Positions 35,641-43,466 of a DNA stretch of 44,642 nucleotides are shown one piece after another. Where the stretch lies: the NCBI GenBank assembly GCA_964395835.1, contig CAYNBJ010000008.1, forward strand, positions 1-44,642, in the 5' to 3' direction. The notes beneath the pieces are model-generated. The model saw only the letters and a program-made list of their open reading frames with translations, did no database searches and had not been told where the DNA came from. The DNA is from LLD-282 sp964395835. Lineage in GTDB: Bacteria; Pseudomonadota; Gammaproteobacteria; Berkiellales; Berkiellaceae. A program made the position numbers and the translations under genes. The first letter of the stretch is position 1. The number at the start of each line of letters is the position of its first letter.

Positions 35641-36146
35641 TATTGAACCTTTTTCCACTCAAGATTAAATATATAAGACCCTTTCATATACTCAACAAAA
35701 ACAGCCTGGGACAAAGGAGATTCTTGTTTTTTATCAAAAGACAAAGAATCTGTCAGCGACTCCCATGTAATTGCGACCCCATTCTCTTGCGGATCTAATG
35801 TCATTTCCATGTTTCCCAAAATTTCATCTGCAATCCAAGGCAATACTTCTCTCTCGACCAAAGAAACGACAATTGATTTTTCTGCAGAAGTAATATTTCC
35901 CTGCCATAATAAAGCTGGTTCAAATGAAGGTAAATTTTCTTGAGTATATGAAAAAGGGAAAATAGGTAATGTTGTATAAGCTTGCGGATGATCGTTTTCT
36001 TTCTCAAGAACAAAGAAATACACCTCATCACCATAAAAATCAGTGTTGGATTTGATTTCCAAATGATTGAGCCATAAAGACCATGTTTCTGCGGAAAGAA
36101 AGGTTGAAATAAAAAAAGCGAAAATGATTTTTTGATAAGATTGCAT
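35640..36146 (-). CDS. Small exported protein of unknown function
   Basis: This 168-residue protein starts with a likely Sec signal peptide, MQSYQKIIFAFFISTFLSA, probably cleaved near Ala19. The mature part is acidic and aromatic, with NHLEIKSNTDFYGDEVYFFVLEKEND near the start, and reads like a beta-sandwich periplasmic domain, though no family is recognised. AAAGGA five bases before the ATG is a good ribosome binding site. It is translationally coupled to the lapA-like gene (TAATG) and separated from rpsA by a strong stem-loop. In many relatives ihfB would lie in this position. Confidence 0.75.
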   Translation of the reverse strand: MQSYQKIIFAFFISTFLSAETWSLWLNHLEIKSNTDFYGDEVYFFVLEKENDHPQAYTTLPIFPFSYTQENLPSFEPALLWQGNITSAEKSIVVSLVEREVLPWIADEILGNMEMTLDPQENGVAITWESLTDSLSFDKKQESPLSQAVFVEYMKGSYIFNLEWKKVQ

Positions 36147-36158
36147 GAAAATCCTTTC

Positions 36159-36196
36159 GAGAAAGCTATTCTGATAATTATAAGAATAGCTTTCTC
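36159..36196 (-). other. Strong 14-bp stem-loop after rpsA
   Basis: GAGAAAGCTATTCT (36159-36172) and AGAATAGCTTTCTC (36183-36196) pair perfectly around a 10-base loop. It lies between the rpsA stop and the ribosome binding site of the next gene. On the minus strand it is followed by GAAAGG, not a T-run, so it is not a standard intrinsic terminator. It may stabilise or process the rpsA message. Confidence 0.7.
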
Positions 36197-36219
36197 AAAA
36201 AGGAAATCAATCTTCTATT

Positions 36220-37947
36220 TTACTTTTGACGATCTTTAAATAAATCACCTAAAGTGGAACCCATAGAATTATCATTGCCTGTATAGTTATTCAATACAGC
36301 GGCTTCTTCTTGTGATTCTTTCGCTTTTACTGAAAGTTGAATTTGACGATTTTTACGATCAATATTCACAATTTTCGCTTCAATTTCGTCATTTAAACTC
36401 ACAACTTCTTTAGGATCGGAAATTTTATCGCGAGATAAATCAGTGGTCTTAATATATCCAGAAACATCATTGGAAATCTCAACAAGAACACCTTTGTTCT
36501 CTATCTCTTTCACGCGACAAGAAACAATATCCCCTTTAGCGTATTGGCTAGCAAAATCACCAAAAGAATCTTGCTCAAGCTGCTTAATTCCCAGAGAAAT
36601 TCTCTCTCTTTCAGGATCAACTGCTAAAACAACAGTTTCAATTTCTTGTCCTTTCTTGTAATCTTTTACTGCTTCTTCACCAGATTTATGCCAAGAAATA
36701 TCAGAAAGATGCACAAGTCCATCAATACTGCCTTCTAATCCAACAAAAATACCGAAGTCTGTAATAGAGCGAATGCGTCCTTTAATACGATCGCCTTTAT
36801 TATGCTCTTGAGCAAAAGAATGCCATGGGCTAGATTTGCATTGCTTGAGACCTAAAGAAATTCTGCGACGCTCTTCATCAATTTCAAGAATCATCACTTC
36901 AACCTGCTCATTCAACTCAACCACTTTAGAAGGATGAATATTACGATTTGTCCAATCCATTTCAGAAACATGGACAAGTCCTTCAATTCCCTCTTCAAGC
37001 TCTACAAAACAACCGTATTCAGCAATATTTGTAATCACACCTTGAACACGCGCACCTTCAGGATAACGCTCTGCAACACCTACCCATGGATCAGAATCTA
37101 ATTGCTTTAGGCCTAAAGAAACACGCATTTTTTCGCGATCGAACTTCAATACACGTACTTTCAAGTTTTGGCCAACAGTCAAAATATCTTGAGGATGCTT
37201 GACTCGCTTCCAAGTGATATCTGTAATATGCAATAAACCATCAATACCGCCAAGATCAACAAAAGCACCATAATGTGTTAAGTTTTTGACTGTTCCTTGA
37301 ACGATCGATCCTTCTTCTAGACTGTTGAGAAGGGCTTCTTTTTCTACTGTATTTTCACTTTCAATAACAGCTCTGCGTGATACAACGACATTATTTCTCT
37401 TCTGATCAAGCTTAATAACTTTCAGATCGATTTCTGATCCTTCAAGCGCTTGCTCTTTCATAGGACGAATATCAATAAGCGAACCAGGTAAAAATGCGCG
37501 AATCCCTTTAATATCAACTGTAAATCCGCCTTTTACTTTCCCGACAATCAGAGCTCTAACTGTTATTTTATCTTCTTGAGCTTGTGCGAGTTCAGCCCAT
37601 GCTTCAATTTTTTTCGCTTTTGAACGAGAAACACGCGTTTCCCCATTACCATCTTCAAAAGACTCCACTACAACTGGAACAGTTTGTCCAATTTGAATTT
37701 CAATTTCGCCTTCAGGAGAAATAAACTCAGAAAGAGGAACAAGACCTTCTGATTTCAGTTGAATTTTGATCACAGCAAGACCGCGCTCACGATCAATAGC
37801 GGAAACAGTTCCATGCACAACACTGCCTGGCTCAAAATTTATTTTTTCGAGACTTTGCTCGAGCATATCGGAAAACGCAAGAAGCGCTTCTTGTTCCTGA
37901 GCATCGCTGTAATGTGAGAAAAGTGGGTGGTTATAAACAGTTGACAT
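36220..37947 (-). CDS. rpsA: 30S ribosomal protein S1
   Basis: S1 binds mRNA at the 30S subunit and is needed to start translation on most messages. From the ATG at 37947 it has 575 residues (557 in E. coli). Six S1 (OB-fold) repeats are visible. The later four share the pattern G-x-V-x-x-I-x-x-(Y/F)-G-x-F-V-x-L followed by GLVH: YGAFVDLGGIDGLLHITD, YGCFVELEEGIEGLVHVSE, FGIFVGLEGSIDGLVHLSD and KGVLVEISNDVSGYIKTTD. The frame extends to a GTG at 37986, but the ATG gives the family length. Upstream cmk is absent, replaced by a 712-base gap. Good S1 activity fits a genome where many genes lack clear ribosome binding sites. Confidence 0.96.
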   Translation of the reverse strand: MSTVYNHPLFSHYSDAQEQEALLAFSDMLEQSLEKINFEPGSVVHGTVSAIDRERGLAVIKIQLKSEGLVPLSEFISPEGEIEIQIGQTVPVVVESFEDGNGETRVSRSKAKKIEAWAELAQAQEDKITVRALIVGKVKGGFTVDIKGIRAFLPGSLIDIRPMKEQALEGSEIDLKVIKLDQKRNNVVVSRRAVIESENTVEKEALLNSLEEGSIVQGTVKNLTHYGAFVDLGGIDGLLHITDITWKRVKHPQDILTVGQNLKVRVLKFDREKMRVSLGLKQLDSDPWVGVAERYPEGARVQGVITNIAEYGCFVELEEGIEGLVHVSEMDWTNRNIHPSKVVELNEQVEVMILEIDEERRRISLGLKQCKSSPWHSFAQEHNKGDRIKGRIRSITDFGIFVGLEGSIDGLVHLSDISWHKSGEEAVKDYKKGQEIETVVLAVDPERERISLGIKQLEQDSFGDFASQYAKGDIVSCRVKEIENKGVLVEISNDVSGYIKTTDLSRDKISDPKEVVSLNDEIEAKIVNIDRKNRQIQLSVKAKESQEEAAVLNNYTGNDNSMGSTLGDLFKDRQK

Positions 37948-38659
37948 AATATAAAAAAATCCGTTGATGTAGACATATGACTGCACTGATTTGCAAGCAT
38001 GAATGATTGCTTTTTTTGTACAGCACGTTCCCTTCTCAAAAATAAAAATTTCGAAAATCAGGAGAAATATACCATATTAACAATACTTTTCCTATATATC
38101 TGATTGCTTAAAACAAAATTTTTATCAATCTCATTTCAAATAAACGAATTCAAAAAATCATCACAAAATAACTCTCAATTCATTGAAACCATGAGATGGT
38201 CCTATAAGATTAGGGTTATAATATGACTTGTTAGGATTTTTCCTATATGTATGAATACTGCTTGATGCAAATCATATAGGAAAAACAATTCTCTCGTATT
38301 GCGAGCACATCATGAATAGATAGATCTCAATTTTAGTGCATATGCATAAATTCAAGATAGGGCCTATTTGGAATACAATATTATTCTTAGAAGGCATACA
38401 CAGATCCCGTCCTATCTGCGCTCATCCGAAGAGAAAGTACTAATCATAAATCCTCTATTGAATACAGGCACTTACTCAATAATGGGGTCTCTTGAGAAAA
38501 ATTTTCATACATAAAATAGTGTCATAATCATATGTTTTCACAAGACATTCTTTTCAAAACACACAGATATGAATATCATGCTTATCCAAAGCAACAACTA
38601 AAAATCCGCAATATATGCGAATCATTCTAAGCTTATAGATATTCATTTTCTTAAAAATT
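37948..38659. other. 712-base gap upstream of rpsA
   Basis: No gene or tRNA could be supported on either strand. The rpsA promoter must lie here, probably near 38050-38110, but no clean box pair is seen. A TATAAT at 38217-38222 (plus strand) precedes a 13-bp inverted repeat at 38237-38285. The motif TTTTCCTATATR also occurs at about 38088-38099. The region may contain a small RNA or decayed genes. Confidence 0.5.
38237..38285. repeat. 13-bp perfect inverted repeat
   Basis: TTTTTCCTATATG (38237-38249) and CATATAGGAAAAA (38273-38285) are exact reverse complements separated by 23 bases. It lies in the long gap before rpsA, just downstream of a plus-strand TATAAT. No T-run follows on either strand, so a terminator role is not supported. 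Confidence 0.65.
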
Positions 38660-39832
38660 ATGTATTTCTGCAAAAAACTTATATTATATTTAACCTATTT
38701 TGGCATTTTGATCGTAATAAGTTGGTCTTTTTTCTTTTCAAAACCAAACTCATGGTTTGATAGCTTCTTCGATAACATAAAAATACAAAACATTTCATCC
38801 TATAGATTGTATACACTTGTAGATCGTGCACTCATTGAAGATCAAGAGTTTATTACACAAGCGAAAATGTTTGTCCATGCTTTAGAAAAAAAATATAATC
38901 CAGAACTTCTAACAATATGTTTGGAATTTTGGATAGACAACACCTGCAGCAGCGATCAAGTGAATAAATTTCGTTCTCAAATCGGAACCGCCCCCTTTAT
39001 CTCCTATACAGACCTAAAGACATTAATAGAAAAACTCAGCGCGACAAAAGAACTTCCTCAAATCATTGCAAAAAATCCTACTTCACCATTATCAAAAAAT
39101 ATTCTTGTTCTTTGGACACTTGACGATCCTTTTGACATGAATGTCTATCTCGACAGCCAACTGTGGAAAAGATATTTTCATTTATCCAAGAAAGGCCTTG
39201 CCGCCTCATCTGCATTTGGCTTATCACAAAAAATTGCTACACAAGATAATTTAGGCATGTATTATCAAGCACCCCCACAGGACAAAAATAGCTCACATGT
39301 GTTCTTGCTAAACAATAAAATCTTAATTGGATATGGGCAAAATCTGTCAATTCATTTTGTAAAAAAACAAATCTCACAAAACATCATCATGCATCCAGAT
39401 CGAGCTCATCTGGCTCTATCTTTACCACTGGACTTTCAAAATATTGCATACAACTTGGAAAGCTATAAAAACGACTTGCTCAATAGAAAAATTTATTTTG
39501 AAAAACACCCAGAAGAAATTATTGGCGATCTGTTTTGGATCAGCGCACTTTCTGGGGAAATTTTTCTAGAACAGCTCAGAGAACAAGCAATCGGCCATCC
39601 TATTTTTTTAGACAAAAATTATGAACACCTCAACATTGAAAATTCTTTTTGCACTGCAATTGATAAGATTTTACTGCGAGCCACCTACTCAGACATTCAA
39701 GATGTCTTTGGAAAAAAATCTATCGATGCACTGCATAGAGCACTGATACTGAGTGATTATCATTTGCTTTGCAAAGAAACGAATGCAGAGATCACACACT
39801 ACATTCGCGAAGAAATTCTCAAATCATTATGA
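38660..39832 (+). CDS. Membrane-anchored protein of unknown function
   Basis: This 390-residue protein has one N-terminal membrane segment (LILYLTYFGILIVISWSFFF, about residues 7-26) followed by a large soluble domain, probably periplasmic. The sequence is not recognised. Features in it include FRSQIGTAPFISYTDLKTLI, a middle part with YYQAPPQDKNSSHVFLLNN, and a helical C terminus ending REEILKSL. No ribosome binding site is evident. It follows the 712-base gap and is convergent with sdhB, overlapping its end by 6 bases. It has no evident link to the succinate dehydrogenase genes. Confidence 0.7.
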   Translation: MYFCKKLILYLTYFGILIVISWSFFFSKPNSWFDSFFDNIKIQNISSYRLYTLVDRALIEDQEFITQAKMFVHALEKKYNPELLTICLEFWIDNTCSSDQVNKFRSQIGTAPFISYTDLKTLIEKLSATKELPQIIAKNPTSPLSKNILVLWTLDDPFDMNVYLDSQLWKRYFHLSKKGLAASSAFGLSQKIATQDNLGMYYQAPPQDKNSSHVFLLNNKILIGYGQNLSIHFVKKQISQNIIMHPDRAHLALSLPLDFQNIAYNLESYKNDLLNRKIYFEKHPEEIIGDLFWISALSGEIFLEQLREQAIGHPIFLDKNYEHLNIENSFCTAIDKILLRATYSDIQDVFGKKSIDALHRALILSDYHLLCKETNAEITHYIREEILKSL

Positions 39833-40525
39833 CAATTTGTCAGAACACAGTCCTTTTTTAATACGATCAATCGCCTCTGTCGGATTCAGATTTTTGGGGC
39901 AGGCATCCACACAATTCATAATCGAATGACATCGAAACACCGAATAAGCATCTGAGAGTTGTTGTAGCCTTTGTGTACGATACGAATCTCGCGAGTCCTC
40001 TATAAATCGTGCTGCCTGCAGCAATCCAGAGGGACCTATAAACTTTTCGGGATTCCACCAATATGAGGGACACGAGCTTGTACATGCACCGCACAGAATA
40101 CATTCGTAAAGCCCATCTATTTTTGCACGATCTTCGGGGCTTTGACGATACTCTCCCGCAGGTGGGCTATAATTACTTTGCAAATACGGCTGCACTTTTT
40201 CATAGTTTTGATAAAATTGTCTCATATCTACAACAAGATCGCGAATAATCGGAAATGCTGGTAAAGGACGAATAGTCACTGTCTCGCCTAATGACGATAA
40301 GGGCGTAATACACGCCAATCTGTTCTTACCATTCACATTCATAGCATCAGAACCACACACCCCCTCTCCGCAAGAGCGCCGAAAAGTCAGTGTGGGATCA
40401 ATTTCTTTTAAAGCTTCAAGCGCATCTAATAACATAATGCATCGTTTTTTTTGAATATCTAGCTCATAGCGCTGCATTTGAGGCTTTTGCAAAGTTTCAT
40501 TCCATCGATAAATAAAAAATTCCAT
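39827..40525 (-). CDS. sdhB: Succinate dehydrogenase iron-sulfur subunit
   Basis: SdhB carries electrons from the flavin of SdhA to quinone through three clusters. The protein has 232 residues (238 in E. coli). The N-terminal plant-type ferredoxin domain holds SCGEGVCGSD (Cys52, Cys57, Asp60) and the NGKNRLAC Cys72. The C-terminal domain has ECILCGACTSSCPSYWW for [4Fe-4S], then FRCHSIMNCVDACPKNLNP for the remaining ligands of [3Fe-4S] and [4Fe-4S]. It is the last gene of the operon, 12 bases after sdhA, and its end overlaps the convergent gene at 38660-39832. Confidence 0.97.
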   Translation of the reverse strand: MEFFIYRWNETLQKPQMQRYELDIQKKRCIMLLDALEALKEIDPTLTFRRSCGEGVCGSDAMNVNGKNRLACITPLSSLGETVTIRPLPAFPIIRDLVVDMRQFYQNYEKVQPYLQSNYSPPAGEYRQSPEDRAKIDGLYECILCGACTSSCPSYWWNPEKFIGPSGLLQAARFIEDSRDSYRTQRLQQLSDAYSVFRCHSIMNCVDACPKNLNPTEAIDRIKKGLCSDKLS

Positions 40526-40537
40526 AAATATGCTCCT

Positions 40538-42319
40538 TTAGTAGATCCGCTCTTTTGGAATGAAAGGCTCAACTGTTTGAGGTTTCGCATTGACTTCTCG
40601 ATAAGCAATATTTCCGTTATGATCTGCCAGAATATGTTTAAGCCACTTTGCATCATTGCGTTTTGGAAAATCTTCTCTTGCATGTGCACCTCTTGACTCT
40701 TGTCGCTCTAAAGCACTATATGCGGTTGCCAAAGCAACTGCAAACAGATTGTCAAGCTCTAGCGCCTCAAGACGAGCTGTATTAAATACAAAAGACTTAT
40801 CAGCAAGAACAGCAAAGTTGCACTGCTGATAAAGCTCATGTAATCGATCAAGTCCTTTTTTCATATGCGGTTCATCGCGAAACACTCCAAAATGCTCTTG
40901 CATAACTTTTTGCAAACCGTGCCGAATCTCCGCTACAGTATAAGAACCAGTTTGGTTATTCCATTTATGATACCGAGAAAAAGCTCGTTCTATTTGGAGA
41001 TCTTCCAATAAAAAATTGCTTTCTTCTAAATTAAAGCTCAAAGCAGACCGCAGAATATGTTGTGCTGCAGCTCGTCCAAAAACAACCAAATCCAACAAAG
41101 AATTTCCACCCAATCGATTCGCTCCATGAACAGAAACACAGGCACACTCACCAATCGCATATAGCCCTTTCACAATACGATTTTGCCCACCTATAGTCTC
41201 GATCACCTGTCCGTGCATATTAGTAGGAATTCCTCCCATCATATAATGGCATGTAGGGACCACAGGAATAGGATCTGAAATAGGATCCGCCTTTGCAAAA
41301 GTTATGGCAAGATCGCGAATCCCAGGAAGCTTATGCTCTATCAGTTCTGCAGGTAAATGATTTAAACAAAGATGAATATAGTTTTTATCAACACCGCATC
41401 CCCTACCTTCTTTAATTTCAACTGCAATTGCACGAGAAACCACATCACGAGAAGCTAAATCTTTAGCTGAAGGAGCATATCGCTCCATAAACCGCTCTCC
41501 AAGACTATTCACCAGATAACCACCTTCTCCTCTGCAGGCTTCTGAAATCAAACAACCTGATCCAAAAATTCCAGTGGGATGAAATTGCCACATCTCCATA
41601 TCTTGCAACGCAATTCCACTACGCAGGGCGATCGCTGCACCATCACCCGTATTAATATATGCATTTGTAGTGGATTCAAAAATTTGACCAGCACCACCTG
41701 TCGCTATCACAACAATTGGGGCACGAAAAACAGCAAGCTCTCCTGTTTCCATGCACAAAACAGAAACCCCCTGTGTTTCTCCACTCGAAGAACGAATCAA
41801 ATCTAAAGCAATCCATTCTGAAAAAAATTGAGTTTTATATTTTAAATTTTGCTGATACAATGTATGAAGTAAAGCATGGCCTGTTCGATCAGCAGCAGCA
41901 GACGTGCGTGTTGCTTGGCCACCGTTTCCAAAATTTTTTGATTGTCCCCCAAAAGGACGCTGATATATCTTCCCATCAGGAAGTCTTGAAAAAGGCAATC
42001 CCATTTGTTCTAATTCATAAACACATTCAGGACCAACCTGACACATATACTCAATAGCATCCTGATCACCTAGATAATCTGAACCCTTTACAGTGTCATA
42101 CATATGCCAATGCCAATGATCGTCATCCACATTTCCTAAAGCAGCTGTTATACCGCCTTGTGCTGAGACTGTATGTGAACGTGTTGGAAACACTTTAGAA
42201 ACCACCGCAACATTTACATTAGCCTGAGATAAGACAAGCGCTGCTCTTAGCCCGGCTCCACCTGCACCAATTATAATAACATCAAACGCGTGATGGGGAA
42301 TTGTATTTTGCATTTTCAT
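40538..42319 (-). CDS. sdhA: Succinate dehydrogenase flavoprotein subunit
   Basis: SdhA oxidises succinate to fumarate in the TCA cycle at the inner face of the membrane. The protein has 593 residues (588 in E. coli). The FAD dinucleotide fold is DVIIIGAGGAGLRAALVL at about 13-30. The flavin-linking His is in TRSHTVSAQGGI (His49). Other family blocks are HTLYQQNLKYKTQFF, GEGGYLVNSLGERFMERYAP, ASRDVVSRAI, PTCHYMMGGIPTN and GANRLGGNSLLDLVVFGRAA. The ATG at 42319 has GAGG five bases upstream and lies 18 bases after sdhD. Confidence 0.98.
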   Translation of the reverse strand: MKMQNTIPHHAFDVIIIGAGGAGLRAALVLSQANVNVAVVSKVFPTRSHTVSAQGGITAALGNVDDDHWHWHMYDTVKGSDYLGDQDAIEYMCQVGPECVYELEQMGLPFSRLPDGKIYQRPFGGQSKNFGNGGQATRTSAAADRTGHALLHTLYQQNLKYKTQFFSEWIALDLIRSSSGETQGVSVLCMETGELAVFRAPIVVIATGGAGQIFESTTNAYINTGDGAAIALRSGIALQDMEMWQFHPTGIFGSGCLISEACRGEGGYLVNSLGERFMERYAPSAKDLASRDVVSRAIAVEIKEGRGCGVDKNYIHLCLNHLPAELIEHKLPGIRDLAITFAKADPISDPIPVVPTCHYMMGGIPTNMHGQVIETIGGQNRIVKGLYAIGECACVSVHGANRLGGNSLLDLVVFGRAAAQHILRSALSFNLEESNFLLEDLQIERAFSRYHKWNNQTGSYTVAEIRHGLQKVMQEHFGVFRDEPHMKKGLDRLHELYQQCNFAVLADKSFVFNTARLEALELDNLFAVALATAYSALERQESRGAHAREDFPKRNDAKWLKHILADHNGNIAYREVNAKPQTVEPFIPKERIY

Positions 42320-42337
42320 TAAATCCTCGTGTGCTCA

Positions 42338-42640
42338 CTATCTAGTCACTATCAGCAACCATGTAAAAAAAATCGAACTTGTATACGCAAGAAGAATACA
42401 GCGACGGATTAAGACACAATGAATATAATCTGTGCTGATGACCCACAAACCTACGATTGCATGTATAGAAAAAATCAGACTAAACACAATAAATGATGCT
42501 TTACCAACGGCAGATAAAAAAAAGGCTATCCACGCCTCGTAGGTAAAAGGCTGCGATCCAAAAAACATATATGCCATACTCACATAAAGCATCATAAAAA
42601 TAGCGGAGATACGCTGTATCAACCATAAAATTACGCCCAT
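42338..42640 (-). CDS. sdhD: Succinate dehydrogenase membrane anchor subunit
   Basis: SdhD is one of two membrane anchors that bind heme b and ubiquinone. The protein has 100 residues with three membrane helices. The family block IHAIVGLWVISTDY carries the heme-ligand His and the Asp-Tyr pair near the quinone site, as in E. coli (HAWIGMWQVLTDY). The start is placed at the ATG at 42640, which has GGAG seven bases upstream and overlaps the sdhC stop by 10 bases. A longer frame to 42673 would add residues with no family counterpart. Confidence 0.9.
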   Translation of the reverse strand: MGVILWLIQRISAIFMMLYVSMAYMFFGSQPFTYEAWIAFFLSAVGKASFIVFSLIFSIHAIVGLWVISTDYIHCVLIRRCILLAYTSSIFFTWLLIVTR

Positions 42641-43020
42641 ATTTTTACTCCAATAAAAAAACCCGCCAAGCAAAAAACAGTGATTAATCCGATAGCTGAC
42701 ATATGCGCTTTTTTATAAGTGAGACCTAGTCCACAATCCATGAGCAAATGCCTGCACCCAGCTAAAACATGATAGGTATAAATCCAAACCAAAACCATCA
42801 TAGAAAACTTTGATAACAAACAGCAATTTAACATATTTCTCATGTATTCGAATTGCTCTTGACCAGTAGACATAAACCAGATTGTATAAAATACAAAAGG
42901 CAACGCGATGGTGAGTACAAGTCCTGTGATTCTATGGAGAATGGATACGATTGCATTGAAAGGAAAATGCAACTGAAATAGATTCAGGAAAACCGGCCTA
43001 TAATTTGTTTTTTTGGACAT
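42631..43020 (-). CDS. sdhC: Succinate dehydrogenase cytochrome b556 subunit
   Basis: SdhC is the larger membrane anchor, with 129 residues and three helices. FNAIVSILHRITGLVLT has the Ser and Arg of the quinone site, and YTYHVLAGCRHLLMDCG is the cytochrome b556 signature with the heme-ligand His. It is the first gene of the operon sdhC-sdhD-sdhA-sdhB, in the usual proteobacterial order. The ATG at 43020 lacks a clear ribosome binding site. The promoter must lie in the gap upstream, but no good box pair was found on that strand. Confidence 0.93.
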   Translation of the reverse strand: MSKKTNYRPVFLNLFQLHFPFNAIVSILHRITGLVLTIALPFVFYTIWFMSTGQEQFEYMRNMLNCCLLSKFSMMVLVWIYTYHVLAGCRHLLMDCGLGLTYKKAHMSAIGLITVFCLAGFFIGVKIWA

Positions 43021-43136
43021 GAAATTTTGAATGTAACAGAATTCTCTTTATTTTAGCACTAATATTTTTGATTGCTTTTTTCCATAAAATCAAAAAGAAT
43101 GCGATTGTTTTTTGTAAAAAAAGACTTATGCGATCA

Positions 43137-43145
43137 TGCTATAAT
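43137..43145 (+). promoter_or_regulatory. Extended -10 promoter element
   Basis: TGCTATAAT combines a perfect TATAAT (43140-43145) with the TG of an extended -10 element. No -35 is visible. Extended -10 promoters can work without one. It would give a leader of about 315 bases before the ATG at 43467. Confidence 0.4.
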
Positions 43146-43326
43146 TACTGAGAAATCTTAGTAAATTTAAAGAGATATTTATGAATCTCAATTGTTATTT
43201 TTAAAACGCTACGAATGATATGTCTGTTTCTTCGATCAATATAGACTATCCAAAACATAACTTGTTATGTGATTAAAAAGTCTCTCTATCATTTTTGCAA
43301 GATACACACATAGAGCACAAAACAGC

Positions 43327-43347
43327 TCAAACAATATAATTGTTTGA
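43327..43347. promoter_or_regulatory. Perfect 9-bp dyad, operator candidate
   Basis: TCAAACAAT (43327-43335) and ATTGTTTGA (43339-43347) are exact reverse complements with a 3-base ATA spacer. The size and symmetry suit a dimeric regulator. It lies about 120 bases upstream of the start at 43467. Confidence 0.45.
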
Positions 43348-43466
43348 CCAGCCCTTCATGAATGAGCATGCGATGAACGTGTTCAAAAAGATAAGATTTT
43401 TATAGCTAATAATTATTAAATTCTAAAATTTTTATTCGTTTTTATATAAAAGGATGATGCAGTAAA

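Larger units (their letters stand above)
43021..43466. other. Divergent gap between sdhC and the autotransporter-like gene
   Basis: No gene longer than a few codons is supported. The gap holds a plus-strand extended -10 box at 43137-43145, a tiny ORF at 43181-43204 (MNLNCYF), a perfect 9+9 palindrome at 43327-43347 and an AT-only palindrome TAATAATTATTA at 43407-43418. Together they suggest a long regulated leader for the gene at 43467. Confidence 0.5.

Noticed and set aside
41716..42057. 113-codon ORF antisense to sdhA
   Set aside because: Fully inside the conserved SdhA coding sequence; no independent signals.
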